In this document: positions 32,884 through 41,668 of the stretch, one piece after another
Numbering within the stretch: the first letter of the stretch is position 1
How the letters are laid out: every line of letters begins with the position of its first letter
Assembly: GCA_018699955.1 (NCBI GenBank)
Contig: JABISG010000127.1
Span: 1-44,022 of the forward strand
Length of the DNA: 44,022 nucleotides
DNA from: Planctomycetaceae bacterium
GTDB taxonomy: Bacteria; Planctomycetota; Planctomycetia; Planctomycetales; Planctomycetaceae
Reading direction: 5' to 3'
The notes under the pieces: model-generated
Database searches by the model: none
The model's input: only the letters and a program-made list of their open reading frames with translations
Told to the model about the DNA's origin: nothing
Translations under genes and position numbers: made by a program

Positions 32884-33372
32884 TTATCCCGGCTGGACCC
32901 GAAACAGCGACTGTCCAAACTCCACCGGATCACCGTTGTTTACGAGAATCTCGACGATCGTTCCATCGACCTCGGCAGCAATCTGGTTGAATACCTTCAT
33001 CGCCTCGACGATGCAGACAACCGTGTCGGCCTGGACTTTCTTGCCGACGGTGACGAATGGCGGATCGTCGGGGTTGGGTGCCGTATAAAACGTGCCGACG
33101 GTCGGGCTTTTGATAAACAGTCCCGACTCGACCGCTGCCGGTTCTGCATTCGGTTGTGCAGCAGGGGCAGCCGATGGTGCGGGGCTGGCCGCAGGAACAT
33201 GCGCTGCAGGCACCATCTGCACGACATCTTGCGGACCGCGGCAAACGTTCCATTTTTCGCTTCCGTGGCGCAGACTGACCCGCGTCACGTCGTGCTTTTC
33301 CATCATCTCCATCAGCTCTCGCAACCGTTCGAGGTCGAACGATTCACGATCGCCGGAAGTTTCTTCAGACAT
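32884..33372 (-). CDS. accB: acetyl-CoA carboxylase biotin carboxyl carrier protein
   Basis: 162-aa biotin carrier. N-terminal helix-rich part ('FDLERLRELMEMMEKHDVTRVSLRHG'), an Ala/Pro-rich linker (about 54-80), and a biotinyl domain starting 'IKSPTVGTFYTAPNPDDPPFVTVG'. Biotinylation site K126 in 'VEAMKVFNQI'; the residue after the lysine is Val instead of the usual Met or Leu. The 'P..GTFY.aP.P....F' thumb is typical of AccB. ATG at 33372; upstream lies the M24 peptidase, the common pepP/pepQ-accB-accC order but without efp. Confidence 0.95.
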   Translation of the reverse strand: MSEETSGDRESFDLERLRELMEMMEKHDVTRVSLRHGSEKWNVCRGPQDVVQMVPAAHVPAASPAPSAAPAAQPNAEPAAVESGLFIKSPTVGTFYTAPNPDDPPFVTVGKKVQADTVVCIVEAMKVFNQIAAEVDGTIVEILVNNGDPVEFGQSLFRVQPG

Positions 33373-33476
33373 CCAGAAACTACCTTTCCCGTCTATCGCG
33401 GCCGAAGGCCGGGTTTCCCATCAGTCAACGACTGTATTGTTATTTTCGTAATCTTCGGTTGAGGACTCTGTTCGTA

Positions 33477-33552
33477 GTCCGAAAACCCTCTGACGGGTCA
33501 CCCAGACACTTGCTTGGAAGTATCGAGAACCACCGCAACCGGGTTTTCGGAC
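33477..33552. repeat. inverted repeat between M24 peptidase and accB
   Basis: GTCCGAAAACCC (33477-33488) and its exact reverse complement GGGTTTTCGGAC (33541-33552), spacing 52 bases. It lies in the 293-base gene-free gap, 3' of the peptidase and 5' of accB, so it could end the peptidase transcript or lie in the accB leader. No other feature seen in the gap. Confidence 0.55.
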
Positions 33553-33665
33553 ATTTTCTAGTTCTCAGACATGCAAAACAAGCCGGCGGTTGTCTCCGGG
33601 TGTTGCACGACCGTCGAGGTTACCACAAAACAGCGCTCGACGTGTGTCCAATTGACGGCAGAAAC

Positions 33666-34766
33666 TCATCGAATCACGGCCTGCTCGAACTCCTTGGGAA
33701 CCGAGGTGAGTACTTCGTGGCCATCGTGAGTGACGAGAATGTCATCCTCGATTCGCACGCCGCCCCAACCGGGAATGTAAATTCCCGGCTCGACGGTCAT
33801 CACCATTCCCGGCTTCAAGACCGTTTCCGATGTCGGCGAAAACCGCCCACCTTCGTGGATCTTCAACCCGATGCCATGACCTAAGCCATGACCGAACCGT
33901 TTGCCGTAACCTGCTTTCTCAATGACACTTCGGGCCGCTTTATCGACGTCACACCCCTTTGCGCCAGGCCGAATTGCTTTTATTCCTCGGAGCTGTGCTT
34001 TCAACACAACTCTATATATCTTCTCTAGTTTGGTCGAAATTTTACCCGTCACCAAAACCCGAGTCAAGTCACTCCTGTAGCCGTCGGCCGTCTCTGCACC
34101 CCAGTCAAACAGCACAAAATCGTCGGTTTCCATCGTGACTTTCGACGGATGTGCATGCGGCAATGCCGCTCTGGCACCAACGGCGACAATGGGATCGAAT
34201 CCCGCGCGAGTCGCGCCGAATTTTCGCATGCTGTGTTCCAATTCGTGGGCCGCTTCGAGTTCGCTCATCCGCCCCACTAGTGACGCTCGGATGACTGCGA
34301 ACCCCTGTTCCGCCATCCGCACTGCTTCCCGGATCGACGCAATTTCGGTCGAGTCCTTGATCTCACGCAGTGTTTCCACCAGCCCCGATAGCGGAACAAT
34401 TTCCAGCGATTTGGTTTGTTTGGACAACTCTTCAAATTCGGCAACAGTCAGCGAATCGCTCTCCACCGCCAGCTTCGACGGTTTGGCCTTCCGAAGCAGC
34501 TTGCCCGTCGCTTCCATGATCGGCACGCGATTGCTGCGGAAATGGGCGTCGATGTCGGGGCATTCCTCGCCGATCTGAATCGTGTAACGGCTGTCGCTGA
34601 TCAGTACCGTTTGCTGCGGGCCGATGAGAAGAAAGCTGTCGTCGCCACTGAAACCGGTCAGGTAGGTGACGTTGGTGAAGTCGGTCACCAACAGCGCATC
34701 GACACCCAGCTGTTTCAGACTCCGTATCAGTTTTCGGCGGCGCTTTGCGAAACGTTCGAGTTTCAT
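33666..34766 (-). CDS. M24B family Xaa-Pro aminopeptidase
   Basis: 366-aa cytoplasmic aminopeptidase that removes N-terminal residues before proline. N-terminal creatinase-like domain ('LLVTDFTNVTYLTGFSGDDSFLLI', 25-48), then the pita-bread fold with all five dimetal ligands: D221 and D233 ('LFDWGAETADGYRSDLTR'), H297 ('FGHGLGHGIGL'), E326 ('TVEPGIYIPGWGG') and E340 ('VRIEDDILVT'). Length matches PepQ/YqhT-type enzymes, often encoded next to accBC. ATG at 34766. Confidence 0.93.
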   Translation of the reverse strand: MKLERFAKRRRKLIRSLKQLGVDALLVTDFTNVTYLTGFSGDDSFLLIGPQQTVLISDSRYTIQIGEECPDIDAHFRSNRVPIMEATGKLLRKAKPSKLAVESDSLTVAEFEELSKQTKSLEIVPLSGLVETLREIKDSTEIASIREAVRMAEQGFAVIRASLVGRMSELEAAHELEHSMRKFGATRAGFDPIVAVGARAALPHAHPSKVTMETDDFVLFDWGAETADGYRSDLTRVLVTGKISTKLEKIYRVVLKAQLRGIKAIRPGAKGCDVDKAARSVIEKAGYGKRFGHGLGHGIGLKIHEGGRFSPTSETVLKPGMVMTVEPGIYIPGWGGVRIEDDILVTHDGHEVLTSVPKEFEQAVIR

Positions 34767-34935
34767 GTCGATGCCCAGCTACGAAATTTGAGTGTTAGTG
34801 CTTGGTTCAATGGGGGATTTCTCGCTTGAAGCGGACGACATCGTACACGTTCTCCCGGTTCAACACACCGCCGAGGACCCTTGACCTGCCGCACTCGCGC
34901 TCGAATAATTCCTCGCTTGGAAACATGACGCTTCG

Positions 34936-34968
34936 AGAAACCCGGCTTTTTGAAAAAACCGGGTTTCT
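34936..34968. repeat. AGAAACCCGG hairpin, copy 1
   Basis: AGAAACCCGGCTTTTT (34936-34951), one base, then AAAAAACCGGGTTTCT (34953-34968), one mismatch. Shares its sequence plan with 42661-42698. It lies upstream of both divergent genes (M24 peptidase and the CxxCxGxG protein), so here it is not at a 3' end. Confidence 0.85.
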
Positions 34969-35018
34969 GCGGCTGATCGCCGAATCCCCTCCCCATTCAC
35001 CAGTGATGTGTGATCTCA

Positions 35019-35417
35019 ATGAGTAAACAATCCGAAGATCTGATCGTGTGGAGTCAGGAAGGCGACCAACTGCAGTTGGGCGCACGTTGTGGAGAGTGCA
35101 ACGGCGCCGGCCGAGTTCTAACCTCGGCCGTGGAGTACGACGACTGCGATGCCTGCTCTGGGATCGGCTGGTTTGGAATCGATCCCGAAAGACCGGTGAT
35201 GGCCCATGTTGGTTCGGCTGCGAAAGTTGCCATGCTGACGGTGCGTTATGCCAGCGGTGTCCCGCTCTGGCATCCAGGCGACGGGTTCGACGCCGACTTG
35301 AAATCGCGGAATCTCGAAGACAGTCATCTCGCGCCGCGACCGACGGCAGCGACGGAGACTGTCGCCCGCCGGGATGGCAACAGCGCGAATCAACACCTCG
35401 CAAGTCTCGCCCCTTGA
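35019..35417 (+). CDS. small protein with two CxxCxGxG zinc-binding motifs
   Basis: 132 aa. Two DnaJ-type motifs, 'CGECNGAGRV' and 'CDACSGIGWFG', 21 residues apart in the N-terminal third, forming one probable zinc site. The middle ('KVAMLTVRYASGVPLWHPGDGFD') looks conserved; the C-terminal 30 residues are low in order. ATG at 35019 (GTG at 35010 also in frame); no good ribosome site. Competing frames on both strands (35048-35533 plus, 34807-35523 minus) lack protein-like composition. I do not recognise the family. Possibly a chaperone-like or nucleic-acid-binding protein. Confidence 0.65.
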   Translation: MSKQSEDLIVWSQEGDQLQLGARCGECNGAGRVLTSAVEYDDCDACSGIGWFGIDPERPVMAHVGSAAKVAMLTVRYASGVPLWHPGDGFDADLKSRNLEDSHLAPRPTAATETVARRDGNSANQHLASLAP

Positions 35418-35554
35418 CAGCGGCCTTGATCGCCTCGATCATCGAGTCACGCTGCGGGGACATGGGCGCCTTCGTTCTTGGAATGGCGAATGCGTTTCTG
35501 GCTCCGCTTGTTTGTGAACTCAACCGCTCGTGAAACCCATAGCGAGGTTCCGCC

Positions 35555-36814
35555 GTGAAACGCGCATTCTACTTGCCATCGATTGTTGCCGTTGTTCTGG
35601 CGTTATCCTCTCTTGGCGGTCGCTCTGTCAGTGCCGCCGATTGGCCGCAGTTTCTTGGGCCGAATCGGAATGGGATTTCCACCGAGACCAAGCTTCTCGA
35701 CAAGTTCCCGGCTGGCGGACCGCCCGAAGTATGGCGTGTGAAGGGCGGCGGTGGAATGTCGGGGCTGGTCATCAGCAACGGCAAACTGGCAACAATGGTG
35801 GAACGCAAGGGGCAACAGCAGGTGATTCTGCTCGACGCGAAGACCGGCAAGCCGGTCTGGAATACGGCCATTGCCCCGGCGTATCGAAACTCGATGGGTG
35901 CCGGTCCCCGCGCGACTCCGACGATTGACGGCGAATTGTTGTTCGCGTTCACCGGCGATGGAATCTTGGCAGCCCTCAAACTCTCGGACGGCTCCCTCGT
36001 CTGGAGTCACAACGTTGTCAAAGACATGGAGGGCAGGATCGCCGATTACGGTATGGCTTCCTCGCCGCTGATTGTCGGCGATCTGGTTGTGGTAACGGCC
36101 GGTGCTCCCGGTGCCACGGTGGTTGCCTACAACAAAACCACAGGAAAAGTGGCCTGGAAGACCGGGCGAGACTCCGCTGGATATTCGTCGGCCGCGTTGC
36201 TCACAATCGCCGGTCGCAAGCAAATTGTTGCCTTCACCGGACAGTCGGCGTTGGGGCTGGATCCCAAGTCTGGCGCATCGCTGTGGAGATTTCCCTACAG
36301 CACCGACTACGAATGCAACATCGCCACGCCGCTGGCCTGGAAGAATCGCGTCTTTCTGTCGGCCGGCGAGAACCACGGCAGCACCCTGTTGGAACTGAAA
36401 CCCGACGGTAAAAAGTTCGCGCTGAAAACCGTTTGGGATTCCACCGGTCGCCGCAGCGTGCTTCGTAACGAATGGCAAACGTCCGTTCTGCTCGACGGTC
36501 ACCTGTATGGAATGGACAACGTGGGCGGTGCCGGACCAATCACGCACCTCACCTGCATCGACGCTTCCGACGGAACGCGGGCATGGCAGCAGGCGCGGTT
36601 TGGAAAAGGGAATCTGATTGCAGCCGACGGCAAACTCTTCATCAGCACCATTGACGGCGAAATCGTCATCGTCGCCGCATCACCCAAATCCTTCCGCGAA
36701 CTCGCCCGCGCCAAAGTCATCGGGCCAACACGACAGGCCCCGGCGCTCGCAAACGGGTTGTTATACCTTCGCGACGGCAGCGAAATTCTCTGCCTCGACG
36801 TCCGAAAAAAATAG
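35555..36814 (+). CDS. exported PQQ-like beta-propeller protein
   Basis: 419 aa with signal peptide (about 1-28, 'VVLALSSLGGRSVSAA'), then 'DWPQFLGPNRNGIS' and about seven propeller blades: 'DAKTGKPVWN', 'LSDGSLVWSHN', 'NKTTGKVAWKTG', 'DPKSGASLWRF', 'DASDGTRAWQQ'. Same architecture as the lipoprotein at 13076-14383 but with a signal peptidase I type leader, so periplasmic or secreted. GTG start with GAGG upstream. Cofactor binding not evident. Convergent with the channel-like gene. Confidence 0.87.
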   Translation: MKRAFYLPSIVAVVLALSSLGGRSVSAADWPQFLGPNRNGISTETKLLDKFPAGGPPEVWRVKGGGGMSGLVISNGKLATMVERKGQQQVILLDAKTGKPVWNTAIAPAYRNSMGAGPRATPTIDGELLFAFTGDGILAALKLSDGSLVWSHNVVKDMEGRIADYGMASSPLIVGDLVVVTAGAPGATVVAYNKTTGKVAWKTGRDSAGYSSAALLTIAGRKQIVAFTGQSALGLDPKSGASLWRFPYSTDYECNIATPLAWKNRVFLSAGENHGSTLLELKPDGKKFALKTVWDSTGRRSVLRNEWQTSVLLDGHLYGMDNVGGAGPITHLTCIDASDGTRAWQQARFGKGNLIAADGKLFISTIDGEIVIVAASPKSFRELARAKVIGPTRQAPALANGLLYLRDGSEILCLDVRKK

Positions 36815-36883
36815 CGGGATCACGCATGCGGTCAAGAGTCGAGTCCCCGAGGCCGAAAGCCGCTCTTGTCTCTCAGCTCTTTT

Positions 36884-37885
36884 TCATTCGTGATGATCGA
36901 TCAGGCCGATCAGGCGATTGACCGCTTCGGTGCTGCCGAAGGCGAAAAGTGAATCGCCTTCTTCAATCACCGCCGAACCGGGGGGCGGCATCAGGCGTTC
37001 GCCATCGGCTCGGCGAATCCCGATGACCATCACACCTTTCTCCCGCAGGTCGGTCTGCTGCAGTTGTTTGCCGATGAACGGACTGTCGGCCTCAATGGAT
37101 ACGTCGGCCAACTCCAGTTCGTTGCCGCGACTGTCGGCGATTTCCAGAAAGTCCTCAATGCTCGGCGTGACCATGAATCGGGCCATTTTCTGCGCACCGG
37201 TTGAAAACGGACTGATCACGCGCGTCGCGCCGGCCCGTTGCAGTTTGGTCACGGCTTTTTCGTCGCCGGCCCGGACAATAATCTGTAGTTCCGGTGACAA
37301 CATACGGGCCGAAAGGACGACGTAAACGTTGTCGGCATCGGTCGGCAAAACCGACGCGAGTGACCGCGCACGGGCGATTCCGGCATTCTCCAGAATTCTG
37401 TCGTCGGTGGCATCCCCTTCCAGGTGCAACCAATTTCGCTCAGTGCAGACCTCAGCCAGCCGCTCCTCGTCGAAGTCAATCACAATGAACGGCTTGCCGC
37501 GCTCTTGGAGTGTTTCACAGATGATGGTGCCCATCCGCCCCAGTCCGCAGACGATGTAATGGTTCTGCAGCTTGCTGATCGAATTTTGCATACGCCGCCT
37601 TTCGAGAATGGCCCGCATCTCCACGCTGACGATCAACTGGCCAAGATGATACGCGCTGTACGTGAAAACGCTCAGTCCGCAAACTATATAAACGATGATA
37701 AACAGCTTAGCTGTCGGGTTGCCTTCAACCTGGATTGACTCACGATAACCGACCGTCGCCAGCGTGATGACGGACATGTACAGGCAGTCGATCCAACCGG
37801 CTGAGGGGTCGACCACTCGAAATCCGACTGTCCCCACCAGCATCAACGACACCAGCAACAGCACAATTGAAAATACGTGTCGCAT
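36884..37885 (-). CDS. two-helix potassium-channel-like protein with RCK (TrkA) domains
   Basis: 333 aa. Layout TM1 (5-22), pore helix and filter, TM2 (60-88), RCK-N, then RCK-C: the MthK-type subunit, which would form tetramers in the inner membrane. RCK-N has 'YIVCGLGRMGTIICETL' (Rossmann G114-x-G116-x2-G119) and 'VIDFDEERL'; RCK-C includes 'MVIGIRRADGERLMPPPGSAVIEEGDSLFAFGS'. The selectivity filter reads T44-V-G-Y-R48-E49 where K+ channels have TVGYGD/E. The substituted glycine is usually essential, so conduction or selectivity is in doubt. ATG at 37885. It is downstream of hpnE (66-base gap) on the same strand. Confidence 0.87.
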   Translation of the reverse strand: MRHVFSIVLLLVSLMLVGTVGFRVVDPSAGWIDCLYMSVITLATVGYRESIQVEGNPTAKLFIIVYIVCGLSVFTYSAYHLGQLIVSVEMRAILERRRMQNSISKLQNHYIVCGLGRMGTIICETLQERGKPFIVIDFDEERLAEVCTERNWLHLEGDATDDRILENAGIARARSLASVLPTDADNVYVVLSARMLSPELQIIVRAGDEKAVTKLQRAGATRVISPFSTGAQKMARFMVTPSIEDFLEIADSRGNELELADVSIEADSPFIGKQLQQTDLREKGVMVIGIRRADGERLMPPPGSAVIEEGDSLFAFGSTEAVNRLIGLIDHHE

Positions 37886-37951
37886 AGGCGTGCCGTCACC
37901 GGGCCTGATTCAAGAATTCTGTGACTCGACAATCTTCTCACCGGTGGCAGT

Positions 37952-39355
37952 CTATAGACCGAGCAGAATTTTGGACAGGGGAGCCGTTGGCAAATCGGGT
38001 GCCAGCAGTTTCTCCGGCCTGCCCAATCGGGCCAGCACGTTTTCTGCAGCCAGATAGCCGCTGCGGACTGCCCCTTCCATCGTCGCCGGCCAACCGGTGC
38101 GGGTCCAGTCCCCGGCAAATTGCAGGTTCGCAATGAAGGATTGCTGCGCCGGCCGCCAAGCATCCGCACCGGGAAGCACCGAGAACACCGCTTTTTGTTC
38201 GGTCACCAGTCGCGAATGCACCAATTGGGCCTCGCCGACGGCTGGCCACACCTCGGCCAACTCAGCAACAACCGTTTCAATGACTTGCTCCTGCGTCATC
38301 CCGGCAATCGACCGACTGGCACTGATGACGATCTGGTAATAGTAATGTGGAGGAGTGGAGACATCGTCGCTTTGCAATTCCGTGCGATTGAACATCCATT
38401 GGCTCAGCCGTTCGAGAAACGCCGCGTGCGGCAGGTCGGTCAGCGGTCGGTCGAACCACAGATGCACGCTGGCAATGGGAGCCGATTCCAGGCAATCCAG
38501 ACCCGCCACTTCAGGAATAGTTCGTAGCGATTCGGGCAGCAGCGCTGCAACGCGCTGATGCGGAACGGCCAGAATGAATTCGTCCGCGTCCAATCGCTCA
38601 TCGCCGCGAAGTTCAACCGCCTTCACGCGGTCGTCTTCGACAAGAAGTTGCTCGACGCCACATTTCAGGCGAATCGTTGCGTGCCGGTTTGTCAGCCAAT
38701 CGGTCAGCCGGCTGCCATACAATTCATCCAACGGAACCGTCGGAATCTGCACTTCCCATCCACGCCGATTCGCCAGGAACGCATCGACGAAAACCTTGCG
38801 GGCGCTGGCCACGTCAATCCGGTCGAGCGTCTCGCTCAATGCGCTCACCAGCACGACCTTCCAGAATCGTTCGATTGCCGTCGGCGTCTGCCGATGCTCG
38901 CGCAGCCAGTCGGCAAACGTCTGCCGATCATCATTAGCGGGCCTCGTCCGCGCCAACGACCGCAGTCCGCGCGACAGACAGCGCCGGTCGGCGCGCGACA
39001 GATACCGCAGCCGGCGGAAGCCGCCAAACAGATGAAGCGGTGCCGGCAGCCAGCTGGAAGCGAGAGTGTCAATCGAACCATCCGGTCCGACGAAGTTTAA
39101 CTGCGTCTCACGGCGAAACAATTCCGACACACCGACAGTGTCGCAGAATTTCTGAAAGTTTGTGCAACACCCCATCGTCACGTGCTGGCAATTGTCGATT
39201 TGCGTCCCCGTTGTGCGGTCGGTGAAGGAGCCGGCGCGTCCTCCCAACCGTGGCCGCGATTCCAACAGTGTGACACGCACCCCTCGCTCAGCCAGCGCGC
39301 ACGCAGCGGCCAATCCGCTCAATCCCCCGCCGACGATAATTACATTTTCGGGCAT
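37952..39355 (-). CDS. hpnE: hydroxysqualene dehydroxylase HpnE
   Basis: FAD-dependent amine-oxidase-like enzyme that reduces hydroxysqualene to squalene in the HpnC-HpnD-HpnE route to hopanoids. Dinucleotide-binding 'VIIVGGGLSGLAAACALAERG' style start, 'RPRLGGRAGSF', 'DNCQHVTMGCCTNF' (typical of HpnE), and a C-terminal 'FAGDWTRTGWPATMEGAVRSG' FAD motif. 467 aa from the ATG at 39355; the frame is open 26 codons upstream but those residues precede the Rossmann start and look non-coding. hpnC and hpnD are not adjacent. Carotenoid desaturases are related, but 'CQHVxMGCCTN' favours HpnE. Confidence 0.88.
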   Translation of the reverse strand: MPENVIIVGGGLSGLAAACALAERGVRVTLLESRPRLGGRAGSFTDRTTGTQIDNCQHVTMGCCTNFQKFCDTVGVSELFRRETQLNFVGPDGSIDTLASSWLPAPLHLFGGFRRLRYLSRADRRCLSRGLRSLARTRPANDDRQTFADWLREHRQTPTAIERFWKVVLVSALSETLDRIDVASARKVFVDAFLANRRGWEVQIPTVPLDELYGSRLTDWLTNRHATIRLKCGVEQLLVEDDRVKAVELRGDERLDADEFILAVPHQRVAALLPESLRTIPEVAGLDCLESAPIASVHLWFDRPLTDLPHAAFLERLSQWMFNRTELQSDDVSTPPHYYYQIVISASRSIAGMTQEQVIETVVAELAEVWPAVGEAQLVHSRLVTEQKAVFSVLPGADAWRPAQQSFIANLQFAGDWTRTGWPATMEGAVRSGYLAAENVLARLGRPEKLLAPDLPTAPLSKILLGL

Positions 39356-39388
39356 CAATGAATCAACGAAAAAAATCCTGCCACACAG

Positions 39389-39419
39389 GTTCGTAGTGAC
39401 CGCATTCATGCGGTTCGAG
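39389..39419. repeat. 31-base dispersed repeat, copy 2
   Basis: GTTCGTAGTGACCGCATTCA followed by TGCGGTTCGAG; 30/31 identical to the minus strand of 15886-15916. Core hairpin ACCGCAT/ATGCGGT. Here it is 34 bases upstream of hpnE, between hpnE and the divergent comF gene. Confidence 0.9.
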
Positions 39420-39570
39420 TACTTCCTCGACAACCAAAACGGACTGCATTAAGTACGGCATCGCGTTGCCATTTCAACGCCATTGTAGAGATACGCCGGG
39501 GATTGCCGTACTCTGTTCAGAAGGGAATACTAGAGTTTTTCGATCCACTTCAGAACTGTGGGGAGACTCA

Positions 39571-40359
39571 GTGGCTGCATTTCGGCCAACCTTCGCAGCG
39601 TGTGTTTTCGACGGATTGCGCACGCTAACGCATGCGGCGGTCGATTTCGTCTATCCCCCGGCATGCCCCTTCTGCGGACGCGAGACGCAACAGGCAAGCC
39701 GTCGAACAAGGTTCGATTCCGAATTGTGTCTTATCTGCCGGGATCGAATTGCACCGCAGACCGAGCATGTGTGTCATCGCTGCGGCGCACCCGTCGGTCC
39801 GCATCTGAACACAACCGGCGGCTGTATCCACTGCCGTCGCGACCGTTTCAATTTCGACCGTGTTTATAGCCTGGGGGTGTATGAAGACGCGATGAAGTCG
39901 GCCTGCTTGCAAGCAAAGAGAGCAAGTGGGCAACCGTTGGCAGCGGCGGTGGCCGGCTTGCTGTGGGAACGGCAGCAAGAAGCTTTGAAGTCAGAGCAAA
40001 TCGAGCTCGTCGTTGCCGTTCCCAAGCATTGGACGCAGCGGATTGGGGTACGGCCAAACGCCGCCGAGACACTAGCCGAGGCGTTGGCGCGCCGGTTGCA
40101 AGTTGAATTCGGCAGACATATACTTACCAAGGTTCGCCGAACCCTGCCCCAGTCGAAGTTGCCATCCTATCGGCGACGCAGCAACCTCCGCCGTGCTTTT
40201 CGTGTGCGTCAACCGGACGCGATTAAAGGGGCGACGGTCCTACTGGTCGATGATATTCTGACAACGGGAACGACGGCGAACGAGGTTTCACGCGCGTTGC
40301 GAAAAAGCGGCGCAGACCGTGTAATTGTGGCAGTCCCCGCGCGAGGCATCGGCCGATGA
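39571..40359 (+). CDS. ComF family phosphoribosyltransferase-like protein
   Basis: 262 aa from a GTG at 39571 with a GGGAG ribosome site 6 bases upstream; the frame is open to a TTG at 39466, but the 35 extra residues look non-coding. N-terminal eight-cysteine zinc region (CPFC, CLIC, CHRC, CIHC), 'YSLGVYEDAMKSACLQAKRASG', 'VVAVPKHWTQRIGVRPNAAETLAEAL', and the PRPP motif 'VLLVDDILTTGTTANE'. ComF is needed for DNA uptake in transformable bacteria, perhaps helping the ComFA helicase load; homologues such as GntX occur widely. No other competence genes are here. Confidence 0.92.
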   Translation: MAAFRPTFAACVFDGLRTLTHAAVDFVYPPACPFCGRETQQASRRTRFDSELCLICRDRIAPQTEHVCHRCGAPVGPHLNTTGGCIHCRRDRFNFDRVYSLGVYEDAMKSACLQAKRASGQPLAAAVAGLLWERQQEALKSEQIELVVAVPKHWTQRIGVRPNAAETLAEALARRLQVEFGRHILTKVRRTLPQSKLPSYRRRSNLRRAFRVRQPDAIKGATVLLVDDILTTGTTANEVSRALRKSGADRVIVAVPARGIGR

Positions 40360-40440
40360 ATGTCAAAAGGGCGTAGTCGTCTGCACGAATTGGTTTTTCA
40401 CTATTTACTTATTGTTTTTCACTTTTGCCCTTTTTCTTGA

Positions 40441-41628
40441 ATGTCCACAGGCTCTCCTACCAATCCCGATTCCGATCCACCAAAGGCGGCTTCGCCGACG
40501 CGGTTCTTTCTGCGCGGATTAGCAATTGCCCTGCCTGCTATTCTGACGGTTGCGATCCTGTTCTGGATCGGCGGTATCGTCAACTCCTACATCATTTCTC
40601 CCATCAGCTACGGTGTCCGATACGTTATCGCCCAAGGGATTGATGATTCTCAGCCGTCGGAAGAATTGATCTTTTGGGATCAACTTCCCGCGCTTGAATA
40701 CTGCGAAAAGAACTACAGAATTACGCCGGAATTGAAGCTGCAGTTGGAGAAGGATTGGGACACGCCCGGTGATCACCGCACCGCTGACGGGACAATTTCG
40801 GCGGAGATTCCCGTCGAGTGGCTCACGCGGCAAATCGACGACCCCGCTGAGAATCCGCAAGTCTTCGTGCCTTTCGGCGAACAGGCGGTACCGTATCGCG
40901 ATTACCAGGTCGTCGCCCAGAAGGTCGCGATTTCCGAGATTCCCAGCAATTCCGTCGCCGTCTACATGGAGTTTGTGACGATCAAGTACTTCGGCAGTCA
41001 GTTTCTGCTGAGTGCTGGAGCCGTTGCCGTCGCAATCGTCCTGTTGTATTTCATCGGCCGCCTGGTCACCGTGCGGATTGGTGCCTGGTTCGTTAACCAG
41101 TTCGAGTCGGCGGTTCTGGCGCGGCTGCCGGTCATCAGCACCATTTATTCCGCTGTCAAACAGGTCACCGACTTTCTCTTTTCGGAACGGCAAATCGAAT
41201 ACAACCGTGTGGTGGCCATCGAATATCCTCGCCGCGGAATCTGGTCGCTAGGCTTTGTGACGGGCGACAGCATGATGGAATTGACAGCGGCCGCCGGCGA
41301 GCCTTTGGTTACGGTTCTCATCCCAACCTCTCCCATGCCGGTCACCGGCTACACGATGAGCGTTCCCCGCCGAGAACTTATTGATTTGAACGTCACGATC
41401 GATCAGGCATTTCAATTCTGCGTTTCGTGCGGTGTCCTCGTGCCGCCCCATCAACAGGTCACGCCCGAATTGTTGCAGCAGGAATTGGCCAAACGACTGA
41501 CGAGAGAATTGACCGCGGGAGCCGCCAAGGGAGCGATCACCGGAGCCGAGGACGAAGACAACGCGGACAACACCGGCGAAGATCCATCGCCGGATTCGAG
41601 TTCAGATCAGACGGAATCGACAACGTGA
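40441..41628 (+). CDS. DUF502 family membrane protein
   Basis: 395 aa. Two membrane segments (about 22-48 and 193-215) around a 150-residue insert larger than usual, then the DUF502 core: 'LARLPVISTIYSAVKQVTDFLF', 'VVAIEYPRRGIWSLGFVTGD', 'TVLIPTSPMPVTGYTMSVPRRELIDLNVTIDQAF'. The acidic C-terminal tail (about 365-395, Asp/Glu/Ser/Thr-rich) is probably disordered. The bacterial function is unknown; plant homologues (LCV/COV1) affect vascular patterning. ATG at 40441 with no clear ribosome site. hemC follows after 40 bases, so cotranscription is likely. Confidence 0.88.
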   Translation: MSTGSPTNPDSDPPKAASPTRFFLRGLAIALPAILTVAILFWIGGIVNSYIISPISYGVRYVIAQGIDDSQPSEELIFWDQLPALEYCEKNYRITPELKLQLEKDWDTPGDHRTADGTISAEIPVEWLTRQIDDPAENPQVFVPFGEQAVPYRDYQVVAQKVAISEIPSNSVAVYMEFVTIKYFGSQFLLSAGAVAVAIVLLYFIGRLVTVRIGAWFVNQFESAVLARLPVISTIYSAVKQVTDFLFSERQIEYNRVVAIEYPRRGIWSLGFVTGDSMMELTAAAGEPLVTVLIPTSPMPVTGYTMSVPRRELIDLNVTIDQAFQFCVSCGVLVPPHQQVTPELLQQELAKRLTRELTAGAAKGAITGAEDEDNADNTGEDPSPDSSSDQTESTT

Positions 41629-41668
41629 AATCTTCCGGAACCGGGCTGAACCAATAAGGGAGTCATCG

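Noticed and set aside
34807..35533. Alternative frames over the CxxCxGxG gene (161 codons plus, 238 codons minus)
   Set aside because: Arg/Ser/Pro-rich with no pattern; only the chosen frame has paired CxxCxGxG motifs.
35603..36547. 314-codon minus-strand frame opposite the PQQ propeller gene
   Set aside because: The plus-strand frame has a signal peptide and regular blade repeats; the antisense frame has no motif.
28520..39355. Possible hopanoid cluster (cyclase-repeat protein plus hpnE)
   Set aside because: The cyclase-repeat protein lacks DxDD and is membrane-anchored, the genes are about 8 kb apart on opposite strands, and hpnC, hpnD and shc are absent.
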